This document shows positions 8,647-17,082 of a stretch of 24,815 nucleotides of DNA, piece after piece. The notes beneath the pieces are model-generated. The model saw only the letters and a list, made by a program, of their open reading frames with translations. It was not told the DNA's origin and searched no databases. The position numbers and the translations under genes were made by a program. This DNA comes from Spirochaetia bacterium UBA5550 (GTDB lineage Bacteria > Spirochaetota > UBA4802 > UBA5550), in the NCBI GenBank assembly GCA_002425885.1, contig DINC01000185.1, positions 12,609 through 37,423 on the forward strand, read 5' to 3'. Each line of letters starts with the position of its first letter. Within the stretch, counting starts at the first letter, position 1.

Positions 8647-11600
8647 GTGATAGGATATTTTATTAAAAACAGAATAAGCGCGTTTATGGTACTTATTGCC
8701 TTTGCAGTTACGGGGGGGATATCATTAATGAAGCTGCCCGTATCTCTCCTCCCGGCATCGGACTATCCCTCTCTGTCTGTACTCATAGAATATCCTGGTA
8801 TAACACCGGCAAAGATTGAGACAGTAATAACCAGGCCTGTTGAGAGAATCCTTAAAACTATAGGCGGAATAACAGAGATAAGCTCTGAAAGTGAAGACGG
8901 GAGATCCCGTATAAATCTGACGTTTGCGGATGATATTGATATCAGGATCGCGGCGTTAAGCGTCAGGGAGAAGATTGAACTGATACGGGACAGTTTTCCG
9001 GAAGAGGTGCAGGAGCCTGTTGTTATGCGGTATGATCCTTCAGACAGGCCTGTGATCATTGCAGCTATTGAAATTGAGGGACTCGCGCTTGCTGAAGTCC
9101 GGGATTATGCGGAGAGAAGGATTAAGCCTGCGCTTAAGAGAATAGAAGGGGTTTCGGAGATAAATATAGCAGGCGGGGATATGAAGGAAATTCATGTTGA
9201 AGCGGACAGGAGTCTCCTTGAGGGGCGAGGGTTATCATTGGGTAATATCGCTTCAGGTATCAGTGCAGGAAATATTTCTCTTCCCTGCGGCGTTGTGGAA
9301 TCATCCGGCGGAAATATGGTTTTGTATCTTCCCGGTAGATACAGGCATCCGGATGACATAAAGGATGTCTCAGTCAGTTCAGCGGATGGTAAAATAATTT
9401 ATGTCAGAGATGTTGCTGTGGTTGGCTTTTCCCCGAGAGAGAAGGGGGATCTTTCACGTTATAACGGGAAGGAAATGGTAATAATCTATCTTCATAAAGG
9501 CAGCAGCGCCAATACTCTTAATGTATGCAAAGATGCCGGGAAAATACTGACTTCATTTGATAATATAAAAACTACCTGTATTTATAATCAGGGTGAATAT
9601 GTGGAATCATCTGTATCCAATGCAGCTGTTTCAGGATTGTGGGGAATCGTGATTGTGGCCGTTGTTCTTTCTGTTTTTTATAGAAGGCGCGAAAATGTTT
9701 TACCAGTAGTACTTTCCATACCGGCGTCAATAATCATTGTTCCATTCTTTCTTCATGCCGGTGGCTCCGGTATCAATATAATGACTCTGAGCGGTTTTGC
9801 CCTTGGTGCAGGAGTAGTTGTTTCAAGCGGGATTATTATAATGGAAACGATTATTCCAATTGGGAACAGAGAGGATAATGTTGCCGGAGCGGTGAAATCA
9901 GTAAAAAATGCGGTTGTCTCATCTACGCTGACCAATATGGTCGTATTTCTTCCGCTTATTTTTTTGAATAGTAAAAGCGGTTCAATGTATTCAGACATGG
10001 CTTATACAGTGGTATGGGCCCTCATTGTTTCACTATTCGCGTCTCTTGTTCTTGTCCCTTCATTTTATATTTCTTTCAGCAGAATAATTAAAAAGAATAC
10101 GACGAGCGCTGATTATGGTTTAGCAGCCAGTTACATAAGAAAATTTTACACCTTCATAGATTCTATGGAAATAAAAATGAATAATTGTTATAGTTCTATT
10201 CTTGATTATTCATTTAACCGTAGGGGAAAAATAGCGGCCTCAGCAGCTCTTATTTTTTTTATCTCAATGGCCTTGTTTACGTTTATAAAAAATGATAATA
10301 TTGCTGATGGCGGCGGGGATGAGTTTTATATCTATCTTGAATTTCCTACCGGCTTTTCTCTGGATGCAACGGACAGAGGGGTTAGAGATGCAGAACAGGC
10401 ATTGAACGGACTACCTGGCATAAAGAGTGTATCTGCAAAAACTGAAAAGTGGAGGGGTACTCTTACTGTAAAGCCTGAACATAAACCGGGAGCCTCAAAT
10501 ATGAGGGAATTCAGGCAAAGTATAAAAAACAGCTGTAATGATGTTTTAAAAAAACATGGAGGTTTCGCCTATATTTCTGAAGCCGATGAAATAGCCTCGC
10601 GTGAAATAACTGTTCATTTTACCGGTGATGACATAGATGTATTAAAAAAAATTTCCCGTGAAGCTGCATCCTTAATAGATAAAATAGAAGGAGTCAGTGA
10701 ATGCCTGCTCCGTTTTAGAGACGGCAGGCCGGAATACATTCTTGCTGTTGATAAAGAAAAAGCCTCATCTGCCGGTGTAAGCCATGCTTCATTGTCAGAG
10801 GGTCTCAGGAACGGATTATTCGGTCCGGTTATCACCAAGGTTATAGATAATGACCGTGAAATAGATGTAAGGGTGAGACTGAAAAAAGAGGACCGTGATG
10901 ATATAGACAGCATTATCGCAGGAAAAGTGATTTCTGAAAACGGAGCAATGATCAGTTATTCCAGCCTGATAAATGTTGCGGAATCCAGCGGGATAACAAG
11001 AATTCATAGACTGAATGGCAGGAGATCATGTTCCGTTACAGCAGTATTGGGTTCTCTCTCTTCTCAGGAGGGTGAATACAGGATACGGAAAGCCCTTCAA
11101 TCTGTCAGGTTTCCTGATGAATATAGTTATGAATTTGACAGGCGGCTTAAAGAATATAATGAAGAGAGAAGAGAATTGATAGTTTCAATAGTTCTCTCTG
11201 TTATCCTTATATACATGATACTGGCAGCACAGTTTGAATCTCTTACGCTCCCCATATTTATTATGATATCAATACCTTTCGCAGCCTGCGGTATAGCCCC
11301 TTTTCTTTTAATTACCGGAACACCTCTTTCTCCTCCTGTTTATCTGGGGATTATTGTTTTATCCGGCATAGCTGTGAATAACGGGATAATTTTACTTGAT
11401 GCAATCAATGCCGGACTCTCGGGAATCAGCAGCATGGAGGAGATAACGGGTTTTATTAAGGAGAGCTCTATCAATAAATTCAGGCCGGTTTTCATTACAA
11501 CAATTACGGTGGTTTTATCTATGCTGCCCATGCTGATTGATGGCGGGGAAGGGAGTTCGTTATGGAGGCCCTTCGCTCTCACTTTAGTTACAGGCCTTAC

Positions 11601-11670
11601 TGTTTCATCTATACTGACTCTGGTTATATTCCCTGTTATGTGTGTTAGTTTTTACAAAAATAAAAAATAA
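8647..11670 (+). CDS. RND permease paralogue, subunit 2 (proton-relay Asp pair replaced by Ser-Ser)
   Basis: This 1007-residue protein has the full RND architecture: LPVSLLPASDYPSLSVLIEY and GITPAKIETVITRPVERIL at the start, a second porter half after FIKNDNIADGGGDEFYIYLE, and a C-terminal helix block ending LVIFPVMCVSFYKNKK. The transmembrane-4 segment reads GAGVVVSSGIIIMET. Ser393 and Ser394 (bases 9823-9828) occupy the sites of AcrB Asp407 and Asp408, so the essential acidic pair is missing. Transmembrane 10 has AVNNGIILLDAI, with Asn911 at the Lys940 site, and the transmembrane-11 segment is NKFRPVFIT. The gene starts with GTG two bases after the first permease. Loss of the acidic pair suggests it cannot pump alone and works as a partner subunit, somewhat like the heteromeric MdtBC pump; this is inference. 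Confidence 0.93.
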   Translation: MIGYFIKNRISAFMVLIAFAVTGGISLMKLPVSLLPASDYPSLSVLIEYPGITPAKIETVITRPVERILKTIGGITEISSESEDGRSRINLTFADDIDIRIAALSVREKIELIRDSFPEEVQEPVVMRYDPSDRPVIIAAIEIEGLALAEVRDYAERRIKPALKRIEGVSEINIAGGDMKEIHVEADRSLLEGRGLSLGNIASGISAGNISLPCGVVESSGGNMVLYLPGRYRHPDDIKDVSVSSADGKIIYVRDVAVVGFSPREKGDLSRYNGKEMVIIYLHKGSSANTLNVCKDAGKILTSFDNIKTTCIYNQGEYVESSVSNAAVSGLWGIVIVAVVLSVFYRRRENVLPVVLSIPASIIIVPFFLHAGGSGINIMTLSGFALGAGVVVSSGIIIMETIIPIGNREDNVAGAVKSVKNAVVSSTLTNMVVFLPLIFLNSKSGSMYSDMAYTVVWALIVSLFASLVLVPSFYISFSRIIKKNTTSADYGLAASYIRKFYTFIDSMEIKMNNCYSSILDYSFNRRGKIAASAALIFFISMALFTFIKNDNIADGGGDEFYIYLEFPTGFSLDATDRGVRDAEQALNGLPGIKSVSAKTEKWRGTLTVKPEHKPGASNMREFRQSIKNSCNDVLKKHGGFAYISEADEIASREITVHFTGDDIDVLKKISREAASLIDKIEGVSECLLRFRDGRPEYILAVDKEKASSAGVSHASLSEGLRNGLFGPVITKVIDNDREIDVRVRLKKEDRDDIDSIIAGKVISENGAMISYSSLINVAESSGITRIHRLNGRRSCSVTAVLGSLSSQEGEYRIRKALQSVRFPDEYSYEFDRRLKEYNEERRELIVSIVLSVILIYMILAAQFESLTLPIFIMISIPFAACGIAPFLLITGTPLSPPVYLGIIVLSGIAVNNGIILLDAINAGLSGISSMEEITGFIKESSINKFRPVFITTITVVLSMLPMLIDGGEGSSLWRPFALTLVTGLTVSSILTLVIFPVMCVSFYKNKK

Positions 11671-11693
11671 AATTTCATGTAGAGGAAGAGTTA

Positions 11694-13199
11694 ATGAAAA
11701 AAAATAAATTAAAGTTTTTTATTCATCTGCTCGTTATACCGTTGTTTCTTTCATGCGACCTTAATTTTGAAACGCTGAAAATTATTTCGTTTTCTCCTGC
11801 AAATAATGAAAGAGGTGTCGCTCCCGGGGCGTTCGTTGAAATAGTATTCAGCTCTCCAGTTGACAGAACGGATGTTGAAGAGAGTTTTGCTTTAAAAAAC
11901 AGTGAAGGGAATATTGAAGGTTCATTTGATTGGGTAAATCCGGCATCAGTGAGATATACACCTTCACATCCCATGATAAAAAACGGCAGGTATACCATGG
12001 CTCTGCCAAGAAGTATAAGAGATCACCATGGTAATATTATGGCTTTTGATTTTATTTCTGAATTCTATGTGGGAACTGATTTTACCGCACCTGTCATCGT
12101 TTCGTCAAATCCTCCATCAGGTGCTGGAGCAGTTTCAGGGATTCAGGTTAAACAGCAGATATCAGTCAGTTTTTCTAAGACTATGAACAGAGAGAGTGTC
12201 GAGAGAGGGTTTAGTATTACACCGGATATCTCAGGTTATTTTATATGGTCTGAAGATATACCGGGGCTGCCGGACAGCAGGCTTGTATTTAATCCGACAG
12301 GTGAAATGGCATACGGGAAACTATATTCTTTTAAAGTTTCAGGAGCAGTTGAAGACTCTGCGGGTAATCCTCTTGGAGATGAATACAGGGTTAACTTTAT
12401 CACGGGAGATGATCGGACTCCGCCTCAACTTATAAGTATCTCTGAGTATAGATATCCGGATTATCCGTGGAGTACCTCAGTTATTAACCATGTGTCCAGA
12501 AGGGCTTATCCATGCCTGATGTTCTCTGAACCGATGGATCGGCAGAGTGTCGAAAAAGCTTTCACAATTATTCCTTCAGTACAGGGGATTTTTGAATGGA
12601 GCAGTGATACCACCGTTATATTCAGGCCTTTAAAGCTTTTTGACCCGATAACAAGATATCAGGTTGCTATTGATACTTCATCTGCGGACCTTTGCGGCCA
12701 CAAGCTTACATCGCGCTACTCGGTCGAAATAATTACAGATGCACCTGATTCATTATATGTCAGATGTGTAAATGTAAGGGGATCAAACTATGACGGTGAT
12801 TATGTGTCACTTCCTGATACCTGGCCTCGAATTATAGATATGGGAACAGGCTCTCCGGTTAACCGGCGTTATTTTATAATGATAGATTTTATAAGTGATG
12901 AAATTGATATGACACCTGCTCAGATGGAAAAGTATTCAATTTTCGATAATATCATGATCGAAACTTTTAAGACTACCAGCGGAGGAGAATTTCCCTCATC
13001 TGCGTATATAGGGGGGATTGAATGGCGTAGCGGGAGTACCGCATTAATCGAAATTGCCGGGATGACAAATAAAAGTTCAGGCGGGATTCCTGCTCTCTAC
13101 AGGCTGACAATATCGGGTGGTGAGAACGGGATTATGGATATGGAAAAAAATTTTATGAAAGATGATTTTGTCATGGAATTCAGGGAGGCGATGCCATGA
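11694..13199 (+). CDS. Lipoprotein with three SbsA-like Ig domains (Big_5 type), paralogue 1
   Basis: The 501-residue protein has a basic N-terminus and a relaxed lipobox (LFLSC, Cys21). Three Ig-like units follow at about residues 28-128, 131-238 and 242-348. Each has the SbsA-like/Big_5 signature: a start of the type SFSPANNERGVAPGAFVEIV, a core F(S)xPMDRQSVEKAF or FSKTMNRESVERGFSI, and a close of the type AVEDSAGNPLG...FITGDD. The last 150 residues form a different domain ending near YRLTISGGENGIMDMEKNFM. That domain is also found in the next gene. Such Ig repeats are common in surface proteins and lipoproteins, where they act as spacers or adhesion modules. A GAGGAAGAG precedes the ATG, and the gap from the pump gene is only 23 bases, so it belongs to the efflux operon. 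Confidence 0.88.
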   Translation: MKKNKLKFFIHLLVIPLFLSCDLNFETLKIISFSPANNERGVAPGAFVEIVFSSPVDRTDVEESFALKNSEGNIEGSFDWVNPASVRYTPSHPMIKNGRYTMALPRSIRDHHGNIMAFDFISEFYVGTDFTAPVIVSSNPPSGAGAVSGIQVKQQISVSFSKTMNRESVERGFSITPDISGYFIWSEDIPGLPDSRLVFNPTGEMAYGKLYSFKVSGAVEDSAGNPLGDEYRVNFITGDDRTPPQLISISEYRYPDYPWSTSVINHVSRRAYPCLMFSEPMDRQSVEKAFTIIPSVQGIFEWSSDTTVIFRPLKLFDPITRYQVAIDTSSADLCGHKLTSRYSVEIITDAPDSLYVRCVNVRGSNYDGDYVSLPDTWPRIIDMGTGSPVNRRYFIMIDFISDEIDMTPAQMEKYSIFDNIMIETFKTTSGGEFPSSAYIGGIEWRSGSTALIEIAGMTNKSSGGIPALYRLTISGGENGIMDMEKNFMKDDFVMEFREAMP

Positions 13200-14638
13200 A
13201 GAAAATTAAACTATGTGTTGCATCAATGCTTTTATTGTTAACCGGTTGTTTTGCTGATGAAATATTTGAAAGACCCGTTGTGGTCAGTATATCACCTTCA
13301 TCCGGGAGCGATACAGGTACACCGGAATCCGGTGTTGTTGTTGAATTCAGCAAGAGAATGGACACGGTAAAAACCAATGAAGAATTTTCTTTATCATCAG
13401 ATTCAGGAAGGGTCGATGGCTGTTTCGGGTGGGACAGCTCCGGCAGAATTATGACTTTTACCCCGAAATCATCTCTGCCGATGGCTGAGAAATTTACTGT
13501 AAGGGTAACACAAAATGCTGAGGATTCCGATGGGAACGATCTCGCGGCTGAATTTCTTTCTGTTTTTTTTACCGGAGGTGACCTCGGCCAGCCTGCCGTT
13601 GTTTCATACTCCCCCGTGGCGAATTCTGTAGGGAACCCGGAGAATTCTGTGATTACAATTACTTTTTCTGAGCCGGTAGATATGAACAGTGTGTATTCAG
13701 GAATAACTTTGTCTCCGTCTGTACAGGGTTATTTTGAACCGGCTGCTGAACCCGCCACTGTGATTTTCACACCGCTTTACGGTTTAAGCTACGGTGTCAC
13801 ATATAAGGTCATTATAAACGAAAGTGTAATGGATATTGCAGGCAACAGGCTTCTCTCTTCATCTGAGTTTAATTTTACAGTGGGAGATGATTTCATCAGG
13901 CCTCACCTTGCAGTATATCAGGATCTTGCGTCTCCATTGTACCTGGATGAAAGCAGAATAGTATCCGGTGCTGAAAAAGACAGAAACATCATTGTTGATT
14001 TCAGTGAACTGATTAAGGCAGATAATATTTCATCAGCAGTCACAATCTCCCCTTCTGCACAATTCTATATAAATACTATGGAAATCGAATCAGGCGGAGT
14101 GCCTGTTACGAGGGGGATTATTTATTTCATAGAACCCCTTTCATCTGAAGAGACATATACTCTGAAAATCGATTCAATTGTGAGAGATATTCAAAATAAT
14201 CCTCTTGATCATGACTACAGGTTTGTGTTCGTAACAGACGGGGCAGGGTCAATTATGCCTGCTGTTACAGGTATGGGCGACATCCATTCAGACAATAGTA
14301 TTGATTTCTGGCAGCCGGCAGGGGAGATAAAAGTACTGGACGCGCAGAATGGTTCAGGTCTTTATGATCATATTGGTGTGGAATTCTCCGCGTCAATGAA
14401 GCCTTCTTCCATAGTAATCAATGTGGAAATGGTTGCAGGTAATGGAGGCTCTCCAACTATAGTAAATAGAGACTGGCCCGCGTCAGGAAATAATAATTTT
14501 TCAGTATTCAGTTTCGGGCTTAATAACATCAGTTCCGGTTGCACTTATAAAATTGTGATTAAGGGCGGAAAAAAAGGGGTGAGGGATTCCTTCGGGAATT
14601 ACTTAAAACAGGATTTCATCCAACTCGTAAGATTTTAA
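13196..14638 (+). CDS. Lipoprotein with three SbsA-like Ig domains (Big_5 type), paralogue 2
   Basis: The ATG overlaps the stop of the previous gene (ATGA), so the pair is translationally coupled. The 480-residue protein has a canonical lipobox LTGC (Cys18). Its Ig-like units lie at about residues 27-128, 131-230 and 235-347, with cores VVVEFSKRMDTVKTNEEFSL, ITFSEPVDMNSVYSGITLSP and IIVDFSELIKADNISSAVTI. Closing turns of the type DxxGNxL (MDIAGNRL) recur. The C-terminal domain (about 350-480) ends YKIVIKGGKKGVRDSFGNYL and KQDFIQLVRF, matching in pattern the end of paralogue 1. The two proteins therefore arose by duplication and probably act together, perhaps as heteromeric envelope components linked to the pump. 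No catalytic motif is visible. Confidence 0.88.
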   Translation: MKKIKLCVASMLLLLTGCFADEIFERPVVVSISPSSGSDTGTPESGVVVEFSKRMDTVKTNEEFSLSSDSGRVDGCFGWDSSGRIMTFTPKSSLPMAEKFTVRVTQNAEDSDGNDLAAEFLSVFFTGGDLGQPAVVSYSPVANSVGNPENSVITITFSEPVDMNSVYSGITLSPSVQGYFEPAAEPATVIFTPLYGLSYGVTYKVIINESVMDIAGNRLLSSSEFNFTVGDDFIRPHLAVYQDLASPLYLDESRIVSGAEKDRNIIVDFSELIKADNISSAVTISPSAQFYINTMEIESGGVPVTRGIIYFIEPLSSEETYTLKIDSIVRDIQNNPLDHDYRFVFVTDGAGSIMPAVTGMGDIHSDNSIDFWQPAGEIKVLDAQNGSGLYDHIGVEFSASMKPSSIVINVEMVAGNGGSPTIVNRDWPASGNNNFSVFSFGLNNISSGCTYKIVIKGGKKGVRDSFGNYLKQDFIQLVRF

Positions 14639-14653
14639 AAACAGGAGCATCAG

Positions 14654-15985
14654 ATGTCTGTAATAGCAGCATTAATCATTTTTCTCATTTCACTTTCGAT
14701 AATAATAGTATTAACAGCAATATACAGAATCAACTCAGCAGCAGTGATGATTGGCGTAACATTCCTTTTCGGGTTTATGAGCGGCATGCCTCTTAACGAT
14801 GTACTCACAGCCATAAGGAGCGGTTTCGGTTCAACAGCAGGATATATCGGCCTTGTGATAATTGAAGGGATCATGATGGGTGTAATCCTTGAAAAGACAG
14901 GCGCGCTGGCTGCAATTGCCGCTGCTGTGGTAAAAAAGACCGGCAAAAGAAAAACGATTCTTACGGTAAATCTCGCAGGGTATGTTCTATCTGTGCCTGT
15001 GTCATCCGACTCGGGATTTATTCTTCTTCATCCTCTTGCCGAGGCCCTTGCCTCATCAACAGGGAGATCCCTTGCTGCAGTGTCAACAGCCCTTGCAGCA
15101 GGCCTTTATGTTTCCCATTCGCTTATACCTCCGACTCCCGGGCCGCTGAGCGCCATAGGGATATTGAACGCGGGCGCTCTCTCTGTATTTCTCCTGGGAA
15201 TACTTGTATCAATACCGGGAATTGCTGCGGGATATTTCTGGATCACAAAATTTGTGGAGAAGATAAATTTTACCCCGGTATTTGATGACTCGCGGGGGAA
15301 AACTGTCCGCCCCTATCTTGAAGTACCATCTCTCCTTGAAGCGGTAATTCCGCTGCTTGTCCCTGTTGTATTGATGGTACTCCGTGCCATTGCAGTAATA
15401 CCCGCAAGGCCCTTCGGAAACGGTGCGTTTTACAGGTTCGCAGTATTCGCCGGCGACCCGGTCTTTGCTCTCTTTGCCGGTATATTATGCTCCCTGATAC
15501 TTGTTAAGAGGGGGTTTTTCCGTGAAGCAACAGGGGGGTGGATTGCAGAGGGGGTAAGGAGAGCTGCGCCGGTACTTGTTGTTTCAGCAGCTGGCGGGGC
15601 ATTCGGTGCAGTGGTAAAAACATCGGCACTGACTAATTCAATTGTTACATCTATGTGTGCATGGCATATCGGGATACTCCTCCCTTTCCTTGTTGCTGCC
15701 GTTCTTAAAACCGCAACAGGATCATCAACAATATCAATTATAACTGCCGCGTCCGTTGTTTCTCCATTAATGGGAACCCTGGGTATTAACCCGGCTCTCG
15801 CGGTGCTTGCAGTTGGTGCTGGCTCGATGATGGTGTCGCACATTAATGATCCGTTTTTCTGGATTGTATCAAAATTCAGCGGGATGGATGAGGCAACAGC
15901 ACTTAAGGTATTTACCCCTGCAACAGCCATAACCGGAGCCGTATCTTTTCTGCTGATTGCTCTGCTCTCTATTTTTATAAAATGA
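14654..15985 (+). CDS. GntP-family permease (gluconate/sugar-acid:H+ symporter type)
   Basis: This 443-residue protein is almost entirely hydrophobic helices, about 12 by eye, the usual size for GntP-family carriers. Family signatures are the segment SHSLIPPTPGPLSAIGILNA, a TATGSSTISIITAASVVSP stretch, and the C-terminal GAGSMMVSHINDPFFWIVSK. GntP proteins import gluconate or related small acids with protons. The substrate cannot be told from sequence. It lies 15 bases after the second Ig lipoprotein and has AGGAG before its ATG, so it is probably the last gene of the same transcript. Its link to an efflux complex is unexplained. A weak A/T-rich dyad follows the stop, and the next gene is about 160-216 bases away. 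Confidence 0.88.
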   Translation: MSVIAALIIFLISLSIIIVLTAIYRINSAAVMIGVTFLFGFMSGMPLNDVLTAIRSGFGSTAGYIGLVIIEGIMMGVILEKTGALAAIAAAVVKKTGKRKTILTVNLAGYVLSVPVSSDSGFILLHPLAEALASSTGRSLAAVSTALAAGLYVSHSLIPPTPGPLSAIGILNAGALSVFLLGILVSIPGIAAGYFWITKFVEKINFTPVFDDSRGKTVRPYLEVPSLLEAVIPLLVPVVLMVLRAIAVIPARPFGNGAFYRFAVFAGDPVFALFAGILCSLILVKRGFFREATGGWIAEGVRRAAPVLVVSAAGGAFGAVVKTSALTNSIVTSMCAWHIGILLPFLVAAVLKTATGSSTISIITAASVVSPLMGTLGINPALAVLAVGAGSMMVSHINDPFFWIVSKFSGMDEATALKVFTPATAITGAVSFLLIALLSIFIK

Positions 15986-15990
15986 AGAAT

Positions 15991-16025
15991 GTTAAAAAAA
16001 GTTCACCCTTTTTTTTATTTTTAAC
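15991..16025 (+). terminator. Possible A/T-rich terminator after the efflux operon
   Basis: Six bases after the GntP stop, GTTAAAAA (15991-15998) can pair with TTTTTAAC (16018-16025). The inner A run can also pair with the T run at 16009-16016 around TTCACCC. The stem has almost no G:C pairs, so it is a poor intrinsic terminator by itself. The position at the end of the co-directional gene run is the main support. Confidence 0.3.
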
Positions 16026-16035
16026 CACTATTAAG

Positions 16036-16097
16036 TAATGCCGCATTAAACCATAATACTATTATATACAATCCCGGCATTGTAAGGCAGGGATTGT
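16036..16097. repeat. Two adjacent dyads upstream of the ankyrin gene
   Basis: TAATGC-C-GCATTA is a perfect 13-bp palindrome at 16036-16048, the size of a regulator half-site pair. Twenty bases on, ACAATCCC (16068-16075) and GGGATTGT (16090-16097) form a perfect 8-bp stem with a 14-base loop. No T run follows the second stem, so it is not a classic terminator. Either could be an operator or an RNA structure in the leader of the ankyrin gene; function is not known. Confidence 0.45.
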
Positions 16098-16201
16098 CAC
16101 TGCAAAATTAAGGGAAACCACTACAGGGTATTTTTAAAAAAGAGTTTGTGTTTGCCTTAAGCAGTTTTAATGTGGCTTCAGAATACTTCGGGTTGAATAA
16201 A

Positions 16202-16741
16202 ATGAGAACAGAACTAATCTCTCTTGCGGCTTTTCTTTTCCTTGTTTTGGAGGGCGCCTTTGCATCCTCTGATTCAGAAGAGATCTTTCATGCTTCAGCA
16301 AAAGGGGATATCAAAGCTATAGAGATACTCCTTGAAAAGGGGGAGAATATTAACCGGAAGGGGAGCGGGGGGATGACACCCCTTGTAATTGCAGTAATAA
16401 GCAAAAGAGTGGAAGCTGTCAGTTACCTGGTCAAAAGGGGAGCTGATATAAACCTCAAGGATCATATGGGGATGACCCCCCTGATGCAGGCGGCAGACGA
16501 CGGTGATCTCCGGATTGTTGAGATACTTGTATCAGCTGGCGCGGACATTAATGCTGCCAATGTCTCAGGTCTCACAGCACTTATGTTCGCAGCGGAAAAC
16601 GGCAAAATGGATGTTGTCAGATACCTCGTGAGCAAGGGCGCTGACAGGAATATGAAATGTGCTTCGGGATACACTGCTGCTGATTTTTCAAAAGAGAAGA
16701 ACCATAAGGATGTGTATAACTATCTGATAATGGTAAACTGA
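16202..16741 (+). CDS. Exported ankyrin-repeat protein
   Basis: From ATG 16202 the product has 179 residues with a signal peptide of the form MRTELISLAAFLFLVLEGAFA, probably cut near AFA-SS, so it should be periplasmic. The rest is about four to five ankyrin repeats, with the typical GxTPLxxA and VxxLVxxGADIN motifs: GMTPLVIAVISKRVEAVSYL, GMTPLMQAADDGDLRIVEIL, GLTALMFAAENGKMDVVRYL and a degenerate last repeat GYTAADFSKEKNHKDVYNYL. Ankyrin repeats bind other proteins. A longer in-frame GTG start at 16148 exists, but it would bury the signal peptide 18 residues in, so I prefer the ATG although its binding site is weak. It stands alone, with gaps of over 200 bases on both sides. Partner and function are unknown. 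Confidence 0.87.
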   Translation: MRTELISLAAFLFLVLEGAFASSDSEEIFHASAKGDIKAIEILLEKGENINRKGSGGMTPLVIAVISKRVEAVSYLVKRGADINLKDHMGMTPLMQAADDGDLRIVEILVSAGADINAANVSGLTALMFAAENGKMDVVRYLVSKGADRNMKCASGYTAADFSKEKNHKDVYNYLIMVN

Positions 16742-16896
16742 AAACCGGCTCCCCTGCTTAATTGTTCATCGTATATAACGTTTCATTTTCCGGTTATCTT
16801 TTCAATTTGACAAAATTCTTTATACTGCTTTATTTCTTAATAGCAATAGAAAACCCGAAACTGGTGTTCTTTATTTTTCAGTATAAGATTTAGTTT

Positions 16897-16999
16897 GTCA
16901 TGCCGGTTTCTCGCAGAGAATACCGGCATCTCATAGTATAAGTTCAGGAATTTAATGTATGAGATTCCGGCTCTACACTTTCGCTACGGCCGGAATGAC
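16897..16999. repeat. REP-doublet (REPIN-like) palindromic element A
   Basis: The 103-bp element begins GTCAT and ends ATGAC. It contains two hairpins facing each other. The left one is ATGCCGGTTTCTC (16900-16912) pairing with GAGAA-T-ACCGGCAT (16916-16929), and the right one is ATTCCGGC (16964-16971) pairing with GCCGGAAT (16989-16996). Between them ATCTCATA (16928-16935) and TATGAGAT (16958-16965) also pair, so the whole unit can fold into a cross or one long arm. It has no coding capacity. The GTCAT-C/G stem-ATGAC pattern resembles widespread REP-like repeats. Confidence 0.75.
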
Positions 17000-17006
17000 G
17001 GCGGTC

Positions 17007-17035
17007 TAAACATTTCGTGAAATGGCTATTATAAC
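17007..17035 (+). promoter_or_regulatory. Candidate sigma70 promoter for ridA
   Basis: TAAACA (17007-17012, four of six -35 matches) is followed after 17 bases by TATAAC (17030-17035, five of six -10 matches). Transcription would start near 17042, about 40 bases before the ridA ATG. It lies just beyond the end of REP-doublet A. Prediction by eye only. Confidence 0.35.
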
Positions 17036-17082
17036 TATTGAATTACCGGATTATCAAAATTTAATTTACACGAGGTAATCTC

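Larger units (their letters stand above)
16742..17082. other. 341-bp gap between ankyrin gene and ridA, with a REP-doublet element
   Basis: There is no convincing gene in this stretch. From 16742 to about 16890 it is A/T-rich, with a lone TTGACA (16807-16812) lacking a matching -10. The segment 16897-16999 is a palindromic doublet listed separately. The last 80 bases hold a candidate promoter for ridA (17007-17035) and its ribosome binding site GAGG (17072-17075). Confidence 0.6.

Noticed and set aside
15430..15930. 166-codon open frame on the minus strand inside the GntP gene
   Set aside because: Antisense to a well-supported permease; Ala/Thr-rich composition is the mirror of hydrophobic codons.
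16741..16795. Terminator after the ankyrin gene from AACCGG pairing with CCGGTT
   Set aside because: The loop is over 40 bases and the stem only six, too weak for an intrinsic terminator.
16807..16812. TTGACA as a promoter -35 for ridA
   Set aside because: No acceptable -10 lies 16-18 bases downstream, and a REP element separates it from ridA.
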